DNA of 64,000 bases from Vondammii sp040505895 (GTDB lineage: Bacteria; Pseudomonadota; Gammaproteobacteria; Chromatiales; Chromatiaceae). The translations under genes and the position numbers were made by a program. The stretch spans positions 114,848-178,847 of the forward strand of contig JBEVXU010000004.1 of NCBI GenBank assembly GCA_040505895.1. Direction: 5' to 3'. The notes under the pieces were generated by a model that was not told the origin of the DNA, ran no database searches, and saw only the letters and a list, made by a program, of their open reading frames with translations. This document shows positions 45,961 through 56,193 of the stretch, piece after piece (position 1 is the stretch's first letter; each line of letters opens with the position of its first letter).

Positions 45961-47352
45961 ATGACTGAAGGTATGATTACGGTTGCCTATATCGCAGCTA
46001 GTGTTCTATTTATCCTCGCACTCGGCGGATTGAGCAATCAAGAGAGTGCACAACGCGGAAACATCTATGGTATTGCCGGTATGGCAATCGCCATTGTTGC
46101 CACGATACTGGGGGCTCAGGTCACCGGCTACACCACCATTCTCGGCTGTATGGTCGTGGGTGGTGTTATCGGTGGTTTCCTGGCGAAACGGGTAGAGATG
46201 ACCGAGATGCCGGAGCTGGTGGCGATACTCCACAGCTTCGTCGGCTTGGCCGCTGTACTGGTGGGTTACGCCAGCTATCTCGACCCCAACTCCCATCTTG
46301 AAGGTGTCGAGCGCACCATCCATGAGATTGAGATCTACATCGGCGTACTCATCGGTGCAATCACATTCACAGGCTCGGTTGCTGCATTCGGTAAGCTGAA
46401 AGGCATTATCACCAGCAAGCCGCTGACACTACCGGGCCGTCACTGGATGAACCTTGGCCTTGGCGTTGCCTGCATCGCTCTCGGTACCCAGTTTGTAGGT
46501 GCTGAATCCCATTCGGCAGGTATGATGCCGCTGATTATCATGACGCTGATCGCCATGATATTCGGTGTCCACATGGTCATGGCCATAGGTGGTGCAGATA
46601 TGCCGGTTGTTGTCTCCATGCTCAACAGCTACTCCGGTTGGGCGGCGGCAGCCACAGGCTTTATGCTTGCCAACGATCTGCTGATTGTTGTCGGCGCACT
46701 GGTGGGTAGTAGTGGCGCCATTCTGAGTTATATCATGTGTCGCGCAATGAACCGCAAGTTCCTGGCAGTAATCGCCGGTGGCTTTGGTACAGCGAGCGGC
46801 ACCTCCTCAGGCGAGGTTGTTGATCAGGGCGATGTCGTTCCTGTCTTGGCAGCCGAAACGGCGGAGATTCTGAAGAACTCAGCTGAGGTGGTGATTATCC
46901 CAGGCTACGGCATGGCGGTAGCTCAGGCTCAGTACCCGGTCTTTGAGATGACCAAGAAACTGCAGGCCCTGGGTGTCAAAGTCCGCTTTGCCATTCATCC
47001 TGTGGCCGGGCGTCTGCCGGGTCACATGAATGTACTGCTGGCTGAAGCCAAAGTACCTTACGATATCGTAATGGAGATGGATGAGATCAATGACGATTTC
47101 CCACAGACAGATGCGGTGCTGGTAATCGGCGCCAACGACATCGTCAATCCGGATGCTCAGGACAACCCGGAGAGCCCCATCGCGGGGATGCCGGTACTTG
47201 AGTGCTGGAAAGCAAAAACATCCATCGTGATGAAACGGGGCATGGCCACCGGTTACGCCGGCGTACAGAACCCGCTCTTCTTCAAAGAGAACTCACGTAT
47301 GCTGTTTGGTGATGCAAAAGCCAGTGTCGAAGAGATTCTGGCTAACCTCTAG
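45961..47352 (+). CDS. pntB: Proton-translocating NAD(P) transhydrogenase, beta subunit
   Basis: 463 residues: about nine membrane helices (1-265), then the NADP(H)-binding domain III with VIIPGYGMAVAQAQYPV, a Gly-rich NADP fingerprint, and VKVRFAIHPVAGRLPGHMNVLL / GANDIVNPDAQ. The ribosome site AGGAG lies nine bases before the ATG. It pairs with pntA and ends at a clear rho-independent terminator. Confidence 0.97.
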   Translation: MTEGMITVAYIAASVLFILALGGLSNQESAQRGNIYGIAGMAIAIVATILGAQVTGYTTILGCMVVGGVIGGFLAKRVEMTEMPELVAILHSFVGLAAVLVGYASYLDPNSHLEGVERTIHEIEIYIGVLIGAITFTGSVAAFGKLKGIITSKPLTLPGRHWMNLGLGVACIALGTQFVGAESHSAGMMPLIIMTLIAMIFGVHMVMAIGGADMPVVVSMLNSYSGWAAAATGFMLANDLLIVVGALVGSSGAILSYIMCRAMNRKFLAVIAGGFGTASGTSSGEVVDQGDVVPVLAAETAEILKNSAEVVIIPGYGMAVAQAQYPVFEMTKKLQALGVKVRFAIHPVAGRLPGHMNVLLAEAKVPYDIVMEMDEINDDFPQTDAVLVIGANDIVNPDAQDNPESPIAGMPVLECWKAKTSIVMKRGMATGYAGVQNPLFFKENSRMLFGDAKASVEEILANL

Positions 47353-47412
47353 TATATAGCCAGAGCGGCTTGGGGGATCCGGCCTAGCTTAGATCCCTCC
47401 AACCAAAAGTAA

Positions 47413-47446
47413 AAAAAGGCGTATCCAGAAATGGATGCGCCTTTTT
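47413..47446 (+). terminator. Rho-independent terminator of pntAB
   Basis: Stem AAAAAGGCGTATCC / GGATGCGCCTTTTT (one G-T pair) with a 6-base loop, followed by CTTT. It lies about 60 bp after the pntB stop. The A-run on its left would let it also act on minus-strand read-through. Confidence 0.9.
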
Positions 47447-47727
47447 CTTTATTCACTGCCCCTATAAAGGTGCAATAGCACTGCATCCCACTCAATACCC
47501 GACCTTCATCTGTTTTGAGCCATACTGCTGATTACTGCCGTGAGCTTCCGGTCACGCTTCTAAGTATAAATGACAGCTCCAGCCATAAGCAGACCTTAGG
47601 AAGGCTCTACCCGACAGGCTGAAATCGATCCGAAGCGGACAAAAAGAATAAACCGTATTTTTTTCGGAATAGACAACCAAACTGGGATGCGAAATTATAC
47701 TCGACAACCTTCAGTCAACATTGCCGT
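47447..47727. other. Intergenic, no gene seen
   Basis: Gap between the pntAB terminator and the convergent c-di-GMP gene stop. No coding region or clear motif. Confidence 0.4.
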
Positions 47728-50700
47728 CTATATCTGCCAAGACTGGATCAATCCCTCCAACTTCGCTACCGGCACTGGCCGACTTAGCAGGAAGCCCTGA
47801 CCAATGTTACAACCCGCCTGCTCCAAAAATTTCCGCTGTTCCGGTGTCTCAATGCCCTCGGCTACAGTCTCCAGCCTGAGAGCCTCTGCCATGCTGATGA
47901 TGGCACGGCATAAAGCAGCCTGATTCTCATCCCCGGGCAGACCGGATACAAAGGCCCGGTCGATCTTTAGTCGCTGCACCTTGAATCTCTGCAGGTAGGC
48001 CAGTGACGAATAGCCAGTGCCGAAGTCGTCGATGGCCAATTCGACATTCAGGCTGTTGAGTGCCGCCAGGGTACGTCCCGCCGCCTCCGGATCATCCATG
48101 ATGGCGCTTTCGGTGATCTCCAACTCCAGGGCGCTCGCGGGTAGGGCATGCTCCTGAAGCAGTCTCGTGACGTTTTGCACCAACGGTTCACCAATTTGAC
48201 GGGGCGAGAGATTCACTGCCACCCGGGGAATTGCGATGCCGGCACTACGCCAAGCCGCCATCTGTCGGCAGGCCTCCTGTAGCGCCCATGCTCCCATTGG
48301 CTCAATGAGATCGCCAGCCTCGGCAACCGGAATGAATTCACCGGGGGAGATCATCCCCCTGGTGGGGTGATTCCAGCGCATCAATGCCTCCAATCCAGCC
48401 AAGCTCCCATCGGCCAGGAACTGCTGGGGCTGGTAGTACAACTCCAGTTCACCGCGCTCCAGGGCATGACGCAGATCTGCCTCCAGGGATAATCGTTTGA
48501 AGGTAGACTGAGATAGCTCATCCGAATAAAACATAGCGAAGTTGCGACCCTGTCCCTTGGCCCGGTACATGGCTGTATCTGCCATGCCGATCAGTGACGC
48601 CACCGTATCGGCGTTGTCCGGATAGAGGCTGATCCCCATACTGGCGGTGAGAAAGATCTCGTTATCCTCAATCCGGAAGGATGGCTCAAGAACCGCCAGG
48701 GTCTTGTGTGCAACCTCCAGTACATGATGGGATTCACCGGCATCCTCCAGCACCACCAGCAGTTCGTCACCTCCCAGCCGAGCCAGGGTGTCCTCTTTGC
48801 GCAGACGAGCGGAGACCCGTTGCGCCACCTCCTGGATCAGTGCATCGCCGGTGGTCATTCCGAAGCTCTCATTGATCTCCTTGAAACGGTCCAGATCCAG
48901 CAGCATGACCGCCAGACCTCTCTTCCGACGGCGCGCTCTCTCCAGAGCGTGGCTTAACCGCTCCTCCAGCAGACGCCGATTGGGAAGCTTGGTGAGAGGA
49001 TCATAGTGCATATAGCGCTGCAACTCGTATTCTGAGTGCTTGAGTTGAGAGAGATCGGTAAATATGGCTACGTACTGGGTCAACTCACCTGCATCGTTGT
49101 TGACGCTGCTGATGCTAAGCCACTGGGGATAGATCTCGCCGTTTTTCCGGCGATTATAGATCTCTCCGGACCAGCTGCCGGACTCGGCGATAGCCGACCA
49201 CATACTCTGGAAGAAGGCGCGGTCATGTTGTCCCGAGCTGAGAATGCGGGGGGTTTTCCCCAATATATCAGCCTCCGAATACCCTGTAATTTGGGTGAAG
49301 GCCTTATTGACCGCCACAATGTTGGTGTCTGCACCCACGATCATCACCCCATTGTGACTGCTGTCGAATACCGTGGAGGCTTGGTGCAGGCGTGTCTCGA
49401 CGACTTTACGCTCGGTGATGTCACGGATGATGGCAATGGCGTTCCACTGCCCCTTCAGCTGGACAGCTGAAAGCGAGATCTCGATGGGAAACTCTTCGTT
49501 TCCCTTGCGTCTGGCGGTGAGCTCCAATGTCTTGCCTACGGCCATGCCGTCGCCGGTAGCCAGGAATCTGGCGATGCCTTGTTCAAAGGCCCCCTTGTAC
49601 TTTTCAGGAGCCAGCAGATGGTGTGCCGAGTGGCCCAGTGCCTCCTCGGTCGTGTAGTCGAAGATTTTCTCGGCGGCGGGATTCCAGTAGGAGATACAGC
49701 CGGCCGGATCCATCATGACGATGGCATCCTTGGCGGATGAGGTGATAGTGCGCAGCTGTTCGCTGCTCTCGTGCACTGCGCGCTCCGCCTCCAGCTTTGC
49801 CTGGTCCGCACCATAGGCGTCGATAAGTTGGGAATAGCTCTCCAGCAGAGGCTTGAGATATTCCGCTATGGCCTCATCATAGCCTCCTGGGCAGTTGGAC
49901 AATCCGATACTGCCGATGATCTTTTCCCCGCGATATAGCGGCAGACCGAGGAAGGTATCCAGGCTGGGGTGTCCCTCCGGCAGACGAGCGCAACGCCTGG
50001 TATCCTGGGCCGGATCGTTGGCGATTACCGGACCGCCGGTGACAATAGCCGCAGCATTGAGTCCGTCGAATTCATAGAAACGGAAGCCTGATGGCGCATT
50101 CTCCTCATAAAAACGCCTGGTCTCCTCATTCCAGGCGACATTAGAGATGGCCAGGGCCTGCTGATAGCGCCGGCCATTTTCATCGATCCTTAGCTCAGCG
50201 ATATAACCGGAGCTGCTATTGGTGAGCTGAAGGATATCGGTGAGGGCGCTGTCGAACACCAGTTCACTTGGCTGATCACCAATATAGAGTGAACGCAGAT
50301 GGCTGATGGCGGCGAGAAGATCGTGATCCTGTTGCAGTTTTTCCGCATATTGGAGCCGTTCCGCCTCAGCCTGCCGTCGTTCGGTGTTATCACGAATCAT
50401 TCCCAAGGAGTAAGCTTTGCCTTCAATTGTTATTCGAGACCCGGTGATTTCGGCGTGAAACACCGTCCCGTCTCTCGTCTGAAACGGTATATCGGGGACA
50501 AAGCCAATCTCTTTTGCTGTCTCCTTTTCGAATTGTTCCAGGACGAATGGGAGGGCTTCCTTTGGGTGAAGATCCAGAACGGACAGTTGCTTTAGCTCTT
50601 GCGCTGCGTAACCCAGCATTTGGCAGAGCGTCTGGTTTGCCGCATAGAATCCCTTGGTCTCAAGATCCGTTACCAGGATGCCATCACTGGCGTGATCAAA

Positions 50701-51657
50701 GATTATCCTGAACTTGTGTTCCGACTCCGTCAGCGCATGCTCTATCCGTTTGCGTTCAGTGATGTTGGTCAACACCCCCTGCATGAACTTAGACTTGCCG
50801 GATTCGTCCCTGATGATGGTTGCTTCATCCCTTACCCAGACCACATCACCCTGGCGGGTAAGCAACCGATATTCTGAATCGAGGGGTATGTCGCTCTTGT
50901 ATGCCTGGTTTATCTTCTGAAGCACAGGCTCGCGATCTTCCGGGTGGAGCTGCTCCAACCAGATATTTCGCTCCCCCTGGTAATCTTCCGCACTAAAGCC
51001 GAGCAGCGACTCGATTTGAGGGCTGACATACAGCCCCCTTGCTTCGCTATCGGCCGAGGCGGTATAGATAACTGCCGGTACGGTCTCAACCAGCGTGCGG
51101 TATTTGGCCTCTGAAAACCGGGCTGAACTCTCAGCCTTCTCCTGCTTTTGCCTGGACTGGTTTGCCCGGTAGATGGTTTGCAGATTCAGCAAAATACCGT
51201 CGCGAAAACGTGCCAGCAGTTCCCGGTACTGATTGGAGTAGGGATTTTCCCTGTTATCCAGCATGCAGATGGTGCCGAACAACTCCCCCGTAGGCCATGT
51301 CAGCGGCAGGCCACAGTAGGAGACCATGTCCAACTCAATATCTGGATTGTGGTCCCACGCTGGGTCTTTGCGCGCATCGGGCACCAGCAGTTCCCGAAGG
51401 TTGTCCATCACGGTCTCGCAGTAGAGGCCGCTGTCGAGGGGGGCCCGTTCGCCGGGTTCGTATACGTTTCCCTCACTATGACTGCTGACGAAGACCTCGA
51501 TCTCTCGGGGATGGACACGCATGATCAGTGCGGATGGGACACCCACCAACTCCGCCAGCAGGTCCGCTGTACCCTGCCAATTGCTCAGTACAGTGTATGG
51601 GATCTCGAGGTCATCGATCAGAGGGTATTTGGATATCTTGTTTAGCGTGACATTCAT
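47728..51657 (-). CDS. Multi-sensor diguanylate cyclase/phosphodiesterase (GAF-PAS-PAS-GAF-PAS-PAS-GGDEF-EAL)
   Basis: 1309-residue soluble protein with no membrane segment. An N-terminal GAF-like domain (about 10-170) is followed by two PAS/PAC units (about 190-435), a second GAF (about 440-620), two more PAS units (about 635-880), GGDEF and EAL. The GGDEF motif is RLGGDELL and the I-site RKED lies five residues before it, so cyclase activity with feedback inhibition is plausible. EAL residues look intact: LEALMRWNHP, NLSPRQI, ITESAIM, DDFGTGYSS, KIDRAFV and AEGIETPEQ. It probably tunes c-di-GMP to cytoplasmic redox or ligand cues. Monocistronic. Confidence 0.93.
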   Translation of the reverse strand: MNVTLNKISKYPLIDDLEIPYTVLSNWQGTADLLAELVGVPSALIMRVHPREIEVFVSSHSEGNVYEPGERAPLDSGLYCETVMDNLRELLVPDARKDPAWDHNPDIELDMVSYCGLPLTWPTGELFGTICMLDNRENPYSNQYRELLARFRDGILLNLQTIYRANQSRQKQEKAESSARFSEAKYRTLVETVPAVIYTASADSEARGLYVSPQIESLLGFSAEDYQGERNIWLEQLHPEDREPVLQKINQAYKSDIPLDSEYRLLTRQGDVVWVRDEATIIRDESGKSKFMQGVLTNITERKRIEHALTESEHKFRIIFDHASDGILVTDLETKGFYAANQTLCQMLGYAAQELKQLSVLDLHPKEALPFVLEQFEKETAKEIGFVPDIPFQTRDGTVFHAEITGSRITIEGKAYSLGMIRDNTERRQAEAERLQYAEKLQQDHDLLAAISHLRSLYIGDQPSELVFDSALTDILQLTNSSSGYIAELRIDENGRRYQQALAISNVAWNEETRRFYEENAPSGFRFYEFDGLNAAAIVTGGPVIANDPAQDTRRCARLPEGHPSLDTFLGLPLYRGEKIIGSIGLSNCPGGYDEAIAEYLKPLLESYSQLIDAYGADQAKLEAERAVHESSEQLRTITSSAKDAIVMMDPAGCISYWNPAAEKIFDYTTEEALGHSAHHLLAPEKYKGAFEQGIARFLATGDGMAVGKTLELTARRKGNEEFPIEISLSAVQLKGQWNAIAIIRDITERKVVETRLHQASTVFDSSHNGVMIVGADTNIVAVNKAFTQITGYSEADILGKTPRILSSGQHDRAFFQSMWSAIAESGSWSGEIYNRRKNGEIYPQWLSISSVNNDAGELTQYVAIFTDLSQLKHSEYELQRYMHYDPLTKLPNRRLLEERLSHALERARRRKRGLAVMLLDLDRFKEINESFGMTTGDALIQEVAQRVSARLRKEDTLARLGGDELLVVLEDAGESHHVLEVAHKTLAVLEPSFRIEDNEIFLTASMGISLYPDNADTVASLIGMADTAMYRAKGQGRNFAMFYSDELSQSTFKRLSLEADLRHALERGELELYYQPQQFLADGSLAGLEALMRWNHPTRGMISPGEFIPVAEAGDLIEPMGAWALQEACRQMAAWRSAGIAIPRVAVNLSPRQIGEPLVQNVTRLLQEHALPASALELEITESAIMDDPEAAGRTLAALNSLNVELAIDDFGTGYSSLAYLQRFKVQRLKIDRAFVSGLPGDENQAALCRAIISMAEALRLETVAEGIETPEQRKFLEQAGCNIGQGFLLSRPVPVAKLEGLIQSWQI

Positions 51658-52196
51658 GCATCTTCCGTCCTTGCGCCATCCACCTATACCGGTCTTTTAA
51701 ACTCCGGCACTCCATAGGAACTACAGGCATTAGAATGTTTTCAGTATAGGTTAGCGGTAAAAACTTGCCGTGATAGTTGCTAGCGCAGAATTCACCTTAC
51801 CGCAGTGCAGCATGAACCAAGGGCGCGTTGATGATCGCCTCGCTAACCAGATAGCGAAATTTTTACTAATTAAAGTTCTGTTTTTTACACCGCACAGGTT
51901 CTGTGTAATTCCGGCTCTTTCCAGACGTCTTGAAGGTCACCTTTTGCCAAACTCGGCTGTCCAGTCAGATACATGCGAACTTCCGCTTTCGCTTGATGAG
52001 CTGTCATTGATGCACTGAGTCCTGACTGACGGCAGAGGGTTAAATTTGGAAGCAGTTGCAATAAACTTTGACAGTCCGCTTAGGTTGAAGGCATTTAACT
52101 TAAAAAGGCAAGAATTGACCCTGTCGCCAAAGATTTTGTTCCCTATTTCTTGATTGACCTCGCCTTGTTTCTATATACCATATTGGGGCTGAATTC
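51658..52196. other. Intergenic, no convincing gene
   Basis: 539-bp gap. A frame of about 80 codons exists on the plus strand, but it lacks a ribosome site, family resemblance or typical codon use. It may contain decayed sequence. Confidence 0.4.
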
Positions 52197-52362
52197 TTAA
52201 GGAGCCTCTGATTAATTCTGGATAAAGTGGATTGTGATTCAGAATGCTTGGGGCAAGGCGCAAATCGCACGTAATAGCAGGCTATGGCGAAGATTTACAA
52301 CGCAGGCCCCGGGCATTCTGGACACTAGACACGAATTCATGAATTGATCAGAGGCTCCTTAA
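52197..52362. repeat. MITE-like dispersed repeat, copy C
   Basis: 166 bp with 22-bp inverted ends starting TTAAGGAGCCTCTGAT (left) and ending ATCAGAGGCTCCTTAA (right), one mismatch over the arms. TTAA at both edges could be a target duplication. The interior shares TAATAGCAGGCTAT and CAAGGCGCA with the other copies (37302-37504, 12496-12581). No gene inside. Confidence 0.75.
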
Positions 52363-52388
52363 TTATCACACGGCATAGAGTTAGAGTA

Positions 52389-52862
52389 TTAGTCGTTAAT
52401 CCCGAGAAGTTCAACTTCAAAAATCAACGTAGAGCCTGCTTTAATTTTACCCGCCGAACGATTTCCATAAGCCAATTGACTCGGGATAAAAAACCGCGTC
52501 TTCTCCCCCACCACCATCAGCTGTAGACCTTCAGTCCAGCCTTTTATCACCTGATTGAGTCCAAAGGCTATGGGCTCACCTCGTTCTACTGAACTGTCAA
52601 ACACTGTACCGTCAAGCAAAGTCCCATGATAATGCACAGTAACCCGATCAGTTGCCGTCGGATGAAGTGCACCATCTCCTGCCTTAAGCACTTGGTATTG
52701 CAAACCAGAAGGGATTACTTGCACTCCCTGTTCTAATGCATTTTTACTGAGAAAATCAGCGCCAATCTGTATATTTTCTTCTGCATTACCACTTCCTGCA
52801 CGCATACGCTGGACAATGAGTACTATCACTAGAACAACAATAAGAGTAATTACAATTTTCAT
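52389..52862 (-). CDS. FKBP-type peptidyl-prolyl isomerase, membrane-anchored or secreted
   Basis: 157 residues. An N-terminal hydrophobic segment (about 2-18) is followed by a short linker and an FKBP domain (about 50-157). Active-site positions are visible: VTVHYHGTLLDGTVFDSS, the VIKGW tryptophan, FFIPSQLAYGNR and the final IFEVELLGI. It resembles the C-terminal domain of FkpA/FklB without the dimerisation helices, so it acts in the periplasm or at the membrane. Its stop is 26 bp from repeat copy C. Confidence 0.93.
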   Translation of the reverse strand: MKIVITLIVVLVIVLIVQRMRAGSGNAEENIQIGADFLSKNALEQGVQVIPSGLQYQVLKAGDGALHPTATDRVTVHYHGTLLDGTVFDSSVERGEPIAFGLNQVIKGWTEGLQLMVVGEKTRFFIPSQLAYGNRSAGKIKAGSTLIFEVELLGIND

Positions 52863-52923
52863 AGAATGTTCCCGAATAATAACAAGTGCTTTATCACTAG
52901 CGATCCTGCATATCTATTTATTT

Positions 52924-53415
52924 TCACTTCCATACGGACCTTTCTTTTGATTCAGCACTGGGACGATATTTGAGCTGCATACCTTTTAAAAAGTTACGCA
53001 GAATCTGATCCTTGCACTCACGGTAGTGTTTATGCGTTGGCTTACGGAAAAAGGCGCTTAATTCATGTTTACTGATAGTGAAATCAGCTAGGCTCAGAAG
53101 TTCCAGTACATCTTCTGCTTTTAAATTCAGAGCAATTTTCAACTTCGTAAGAATAATATTATTAGTTAGCTGCTTCTCCGGTTTTGGCTGAAGCCCTTCC
53201 CTTTTGCCACGCTTCTCATTAATCAAACCATTTAGAAATAGCGCCAGCTGAGTATCGCTACAAGCCCGGTACCCGGAATCTTCCTCTTTTTTAAACCATC
53301 CACGAATCATTCCCAGCTCCACCTGCTCATCAGCTAAGCTAAATATGGAAACCATTTTTAAATCGCTAAAATCAAAGACATAGCGGATGCGGCGTAGAAC
53401 GTCATTGTTTGTCAT
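52924..53415 (-). CDS. DUF1456/YehS-family protein
   Basis: 163 residues consisting of two related halves, each beginning with an NN(D/I)-L-(R/K)-I motif (TNNDVLRRIRYVF and TNNIILTKLKIAL) and a conserved R/K-P-x-H-x-x-Y-R-x-C-x-D element (KPTHKHYRECKDQILRNFL). This is the duplicated YehS fold. The function of the family is not established; it is soluble and widespread in Gammaproteobacteria. About 60 bp upstream of the FKBP gene on the same strand. Confidence 0.88.
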   Translation of the reverse strand: MTNNDVLRRIRYVFDFSDLKMVSIFSLADEQVELGMIRGWFKKEEDSGYRACSDTQLALFLNGLINEKRGKREGLQPKPEKQLTNNIILTKLKIALNLKAEDVLELLSLADFTISKHELSAFFRKPTHKHYRECKDQILRNFLKGMQLKYRPSAESKERSVWK

Positions 53416-53559
53416 AAGTAACCCAAATTGAGGAGTAGAAATCTAAATTCCCTATAAAAGTAAGCATATCAGGAAAAACAGGGGAAGGTCTGGATTCGAA
53501 GCATCTATCCCTGTCTGCAGCCTGGAATGCGCCTCATTAAAACATGAGTGCAAAAAATC

Positions 53560-54153
53560 GGGGACAGACCAGAATGGCACTAAGTTAAGCCCCTTCAGCA
53601 GGGCCTCACCTAATGCTAGAGCATGTCCGAAATGAGACAATAGGGCATGAAAAATAGCACCTTGTATCTGCCTGGATTCCACCTCTCCACGATGCGTCGA
53701 AAACCACGTTCCGCCCGTAAGAAATTAGCTGAAGAAAGAGCACGGATCCGTCGCCATACAATCAGCCAAATGGGCGATTGTTTCGGCCCATTCATTCCGC
53801 TCAAAGCGCTGGGCGTGAGTGCCTCTGGTAGTTTCAGCCGGCGTCGGCTATTCAGCAAAGAAAACACATTTTGGGTTTTCTTTTCTCAGGTGCTGGATGC
53901 CGATGGGGGCTGTCAGGAAGTAGTACGCAAAGTACAGGCCTTCGCCGCCAAGCAATCTCTGCCCACACCATCGGCGTCTACTTCTGCCTACTGTCAGGCC
54001 CGCCGAAAGCTTGAGCAAAGCGGCATGGAAAAGATTTTGGCGCACACCGCCGATACCCTACAGAAAAAAGGTCACCGCGACGGGTGGAAGAATCGTCGAG
54101 TTGTCGTGGTGGATGGCACAAGAATCAGCATGCCTGATACGTTAGCCACTTGA
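53560..54153 (+). pseudogene. IS4-family transposase, truncated N-terminal remnant
   Basis: The 168-residue reading frame 53647-54153 matches the N-terminal part of IS4-type DDE transposases (KALGVSASGSFSRRRLFSK, QSLPTPSASTSAYCQARRKL). It reaches the first catalytic Asp in VVVVDGTRISMPDT, then stops. The remaining two thirds, with the second Asp and Glu, is absent. The upstream stretch around 53565 (GGCACTAAGTTAAG) looks like an IS4-type end, so the left end is kept and the right is deleted. The sequence after 54153 does not continue the transposase in any frame that I can see. Confidence 0.8.
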
Positions 54154-54248
54154 ACTCTGTAATACCGGGAAAACGGGTGATGGATAAAAATAGAACCGAT
54201 AACACCAATCCACTTCGACAGAGATCCTTTCGCGAAGGCATTAACACT

Positions 54249-54311
54249 ATGGCTCTTCCCCTGATCGAGTGGGTAGAATTCACCTGACCACTCCCTCAGG
54301 GGAAGAGCCAT
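54249..54311. repeat. 63-bp inverted repeat beside IS remnant
   Basis: Perfect 16-bp arms ATGGCTCTTCCCCTGA (54249-54264) and TCAGGGGAAGAGCCAT (54296-54311), continued inward by GAGTGG/CCACTC. Ends beginning GGCTCTTC recall ISL3-type termini, so this may be a minimal MITE or two abutted ends. Assignment from memory only. Confidence 0.55.
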
Positions 54312-54387
54312 GATTTTTATTGCGCAGAGTGTGTTTGCTCGAACTTCGTATCTTGGTTGGGTTTAGAGCTAACGTAAAGTGATAGGG

Positions 54388-56193
54388 CTAACCGTCCGTA
54401 TCCAAAGCCTTGGGAGCGGTCTGCATGGGGGTAGCGGGTACACCCGGCAGTCCCATCCAGAAGATGGAACCGTTCGGCTTGACCGGCTCCATACCTACGT
54501 GGCCCGCCATAGCTTCCACCAGATTTTTGACAATGGCCAACCCGAGCCCGGTACCGCCCACATCCCGGGAGCGACCCGTATCCACCCGATAGAAGCGTTC
54601 AAACAGCCGGGGCCGGTGACATGCTTCGATGCCCGCTCCATCATCCTGCACCTCGATACGTACCAATCCATCACTGTGCTGTGCCCGCACTGCAATCCGC
54701 CCCTTATCCGGTGTGTATTTGACGGCGTTATCGAGAAAATTACGGAGGGCGTGAGACAGCGCATTGGCATCGGCCCACACCTTGAGGTTCGGATCGATAT
54801 CCAGTTCCAGACGAAGACCCTTTCTGTCCGCCACCGGGGCAACAGTCTCCCTCAGCTCCTCCACCACATCCAGAACAGCCACCGCCTCTGGAGCGAGCTG
54901 ATAACAGTGGGAATCCAGTCGTGAGAGGTCCAGCAAGTTTTCGATGACACTGGTCAGACGCACTGCATTGCGCATCAGTGATTCCAGCATGCTCCGCCCC
55001 ACGGCCTTGTCATCCAGAGCACCGTCCAGCAGAGTCTCGGCATAACCCTGAATAACACTGACCGGGGTGCGCAATTCGTGGGAGACGTTGGCCACAAATT
55101 GCCGGCGCATCTCCTCCAGGCGGTATATCTCTGTAATATCATGGATAACTACGATGCAACCCTGACCAGTTCCTTGAGCCCGAGCCAAAACCCGGCGCTG
55201 TTCCGATCCGGGCAGGTCAAACTGAACCGAAGCGGATTTTTCGTAGTCTATAGTTCTGGTCAGATCCACCACCTCCCTGACGGGGATCACCTGGCCCAGC
55301 AGTCTGCCCAGAGGGGAGTCCGTCAACCCCAGCATAGTGAATGCAGCCTGGTTGACCAGGGTGATCTGCTGCCGCTCTCCCAGGGCGAAGACCGCCTCAC
55401 TCATGCCCTCCAACACCGCCTCGAAACGGTAGCGTTCCTTGGCCATGGTCTTGGCCGTCCGGTCCAGTTCAAGGGTGATTTGATTAAAAGCGGCACCCAG
55501 ACTGCTGATCTCATCCATGGATGAATCCTGCAGGTTTTTTCCCAGTACGCCGGGTGCTATTTGCCGGGCATGTTCCAACAGATTCCGCAGGATACGGGTC
55601 AACAGGTGGGAAGAGGCAAACGCAATCACAACCGCCACCGCAAGGACAGCCAGACCGGCGAGCAGACCGGAAAAAAACAGAAATGTTCTCAGCTCCAGGA
55701 TGGTGCTCTCCACCTGCTGCAGGGAGACCTCCACCCGTACCACACCGTTGCTCTCTTCCCGCTGAAACGGGACTGCGACGTAGAGCATATCTGTTCCTAT
55801 GGTGGTGCTGTAGCGTCGTGCTACACCAATCCCCTCAGCTTTGGCGGCCACCACCTCCGCCCGGCTGCCATGATTCTCGATCCGGCGCACCTGATCCTCG
55901 TCCAGATCGGAATCTCCCAGCACCCGCCCGTCGCCGGCAATGATAGTTACACGCTGATTAATGGTCTGGCCGAAACGATCAGCCAATGAATCTATAATGG
56001 GAATGGTAGCGGCCAGGTCAGAGATAAGTATCGCTTCCCGGACCAGTTTGGCATGGTGCAGTAGTTCTGATTCGATCCGGGATTCCGCCCAATCACGTTG
56101 GGCGTTTTCCAGGTAGATGCCGATAATCAGACCGATGAACAGCATCAACAGCAGTGAAACGAGGAAAAGCTTTACCCGAACACCGACCTTCAA
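54388..56193 (-). CDS. phoR: PhoR, phosphate-regulon sensor histidine kinase
   Basis: 601 residues from a TTG at 56193 that overlaps the phoB stop. Starting further upstream would read through the phoB 3' end. GGAGCAGGAGGA directly before the TTG supports this. Membrane segments lie at about 7-27 and 150-172. HAMP, a PAS domain (about 240-340), HisKA with His372 in NVSHELRTPVSV and HATPase_c with GGTGLGLA follow. Unlike E. coli PhoR it has a real periplasmic loop of about 120 residues, as in Pho sensors of other phyla. Operon with phoB; the divergent Na/Pi transporter is the likely target. Confidence 0.92.
   Translation of the reverse strand: MKVGVRVKLFLVSLLLMLFIGLIIGIYLENAQRDWAESRIESELLHHAKLVREAILISDLAATIPIIDSLADRFGQTINQRVTIIAGDGRVLGDSDLDEDQVRRIENHGSRAEVVAAKAEGIGVARRYSTTIGTDMLYVAVPFQREESNGVVRVEVSLQQVESTILELRTFLFFSGLLAGLAVLAVAVVIAFASSHLLTRILRNLLEHARQIAPGVLGKNLQDSSMDEISSLGAAFNQITLELDRTAKTMAKERYRFEAVLEGMSEAVFALGERQQITLVNQAAFTMLGLTDSPLGRLLGQVIPVREVVDLTRTIDYEKSASVQFDLPGSEQRRVLARAQGTGQGCIVVIHDITEIYRLEEMRRQFVANVSHELRTPVSVIQGYAETLLDGALDDKAVGRSMLESLMRNAVRLTSVIENLLDLSRLDSHCYQLAPEAVAVLDVVEELRETVAPVADRKGLRLELDIDPNLKVWADANALSHALRNFLDNAVKYTPDKGRIAVRAQHSDGLVRIEVQDDGAGIEACHRPRLFERFYRVDTGRSRDVGGTGLGLAIVKNLVEAMAGHVGMEPVKPNGSIFWMGLPGVPATPMQTAPKALDTDG

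Noticed and set aside
51770..52018. 82-codon frame in the gap upstream of the c-di-GMP gene
   Set aside because: No ribosome site, no family resemblance, atypical composition; treated as non-coding.
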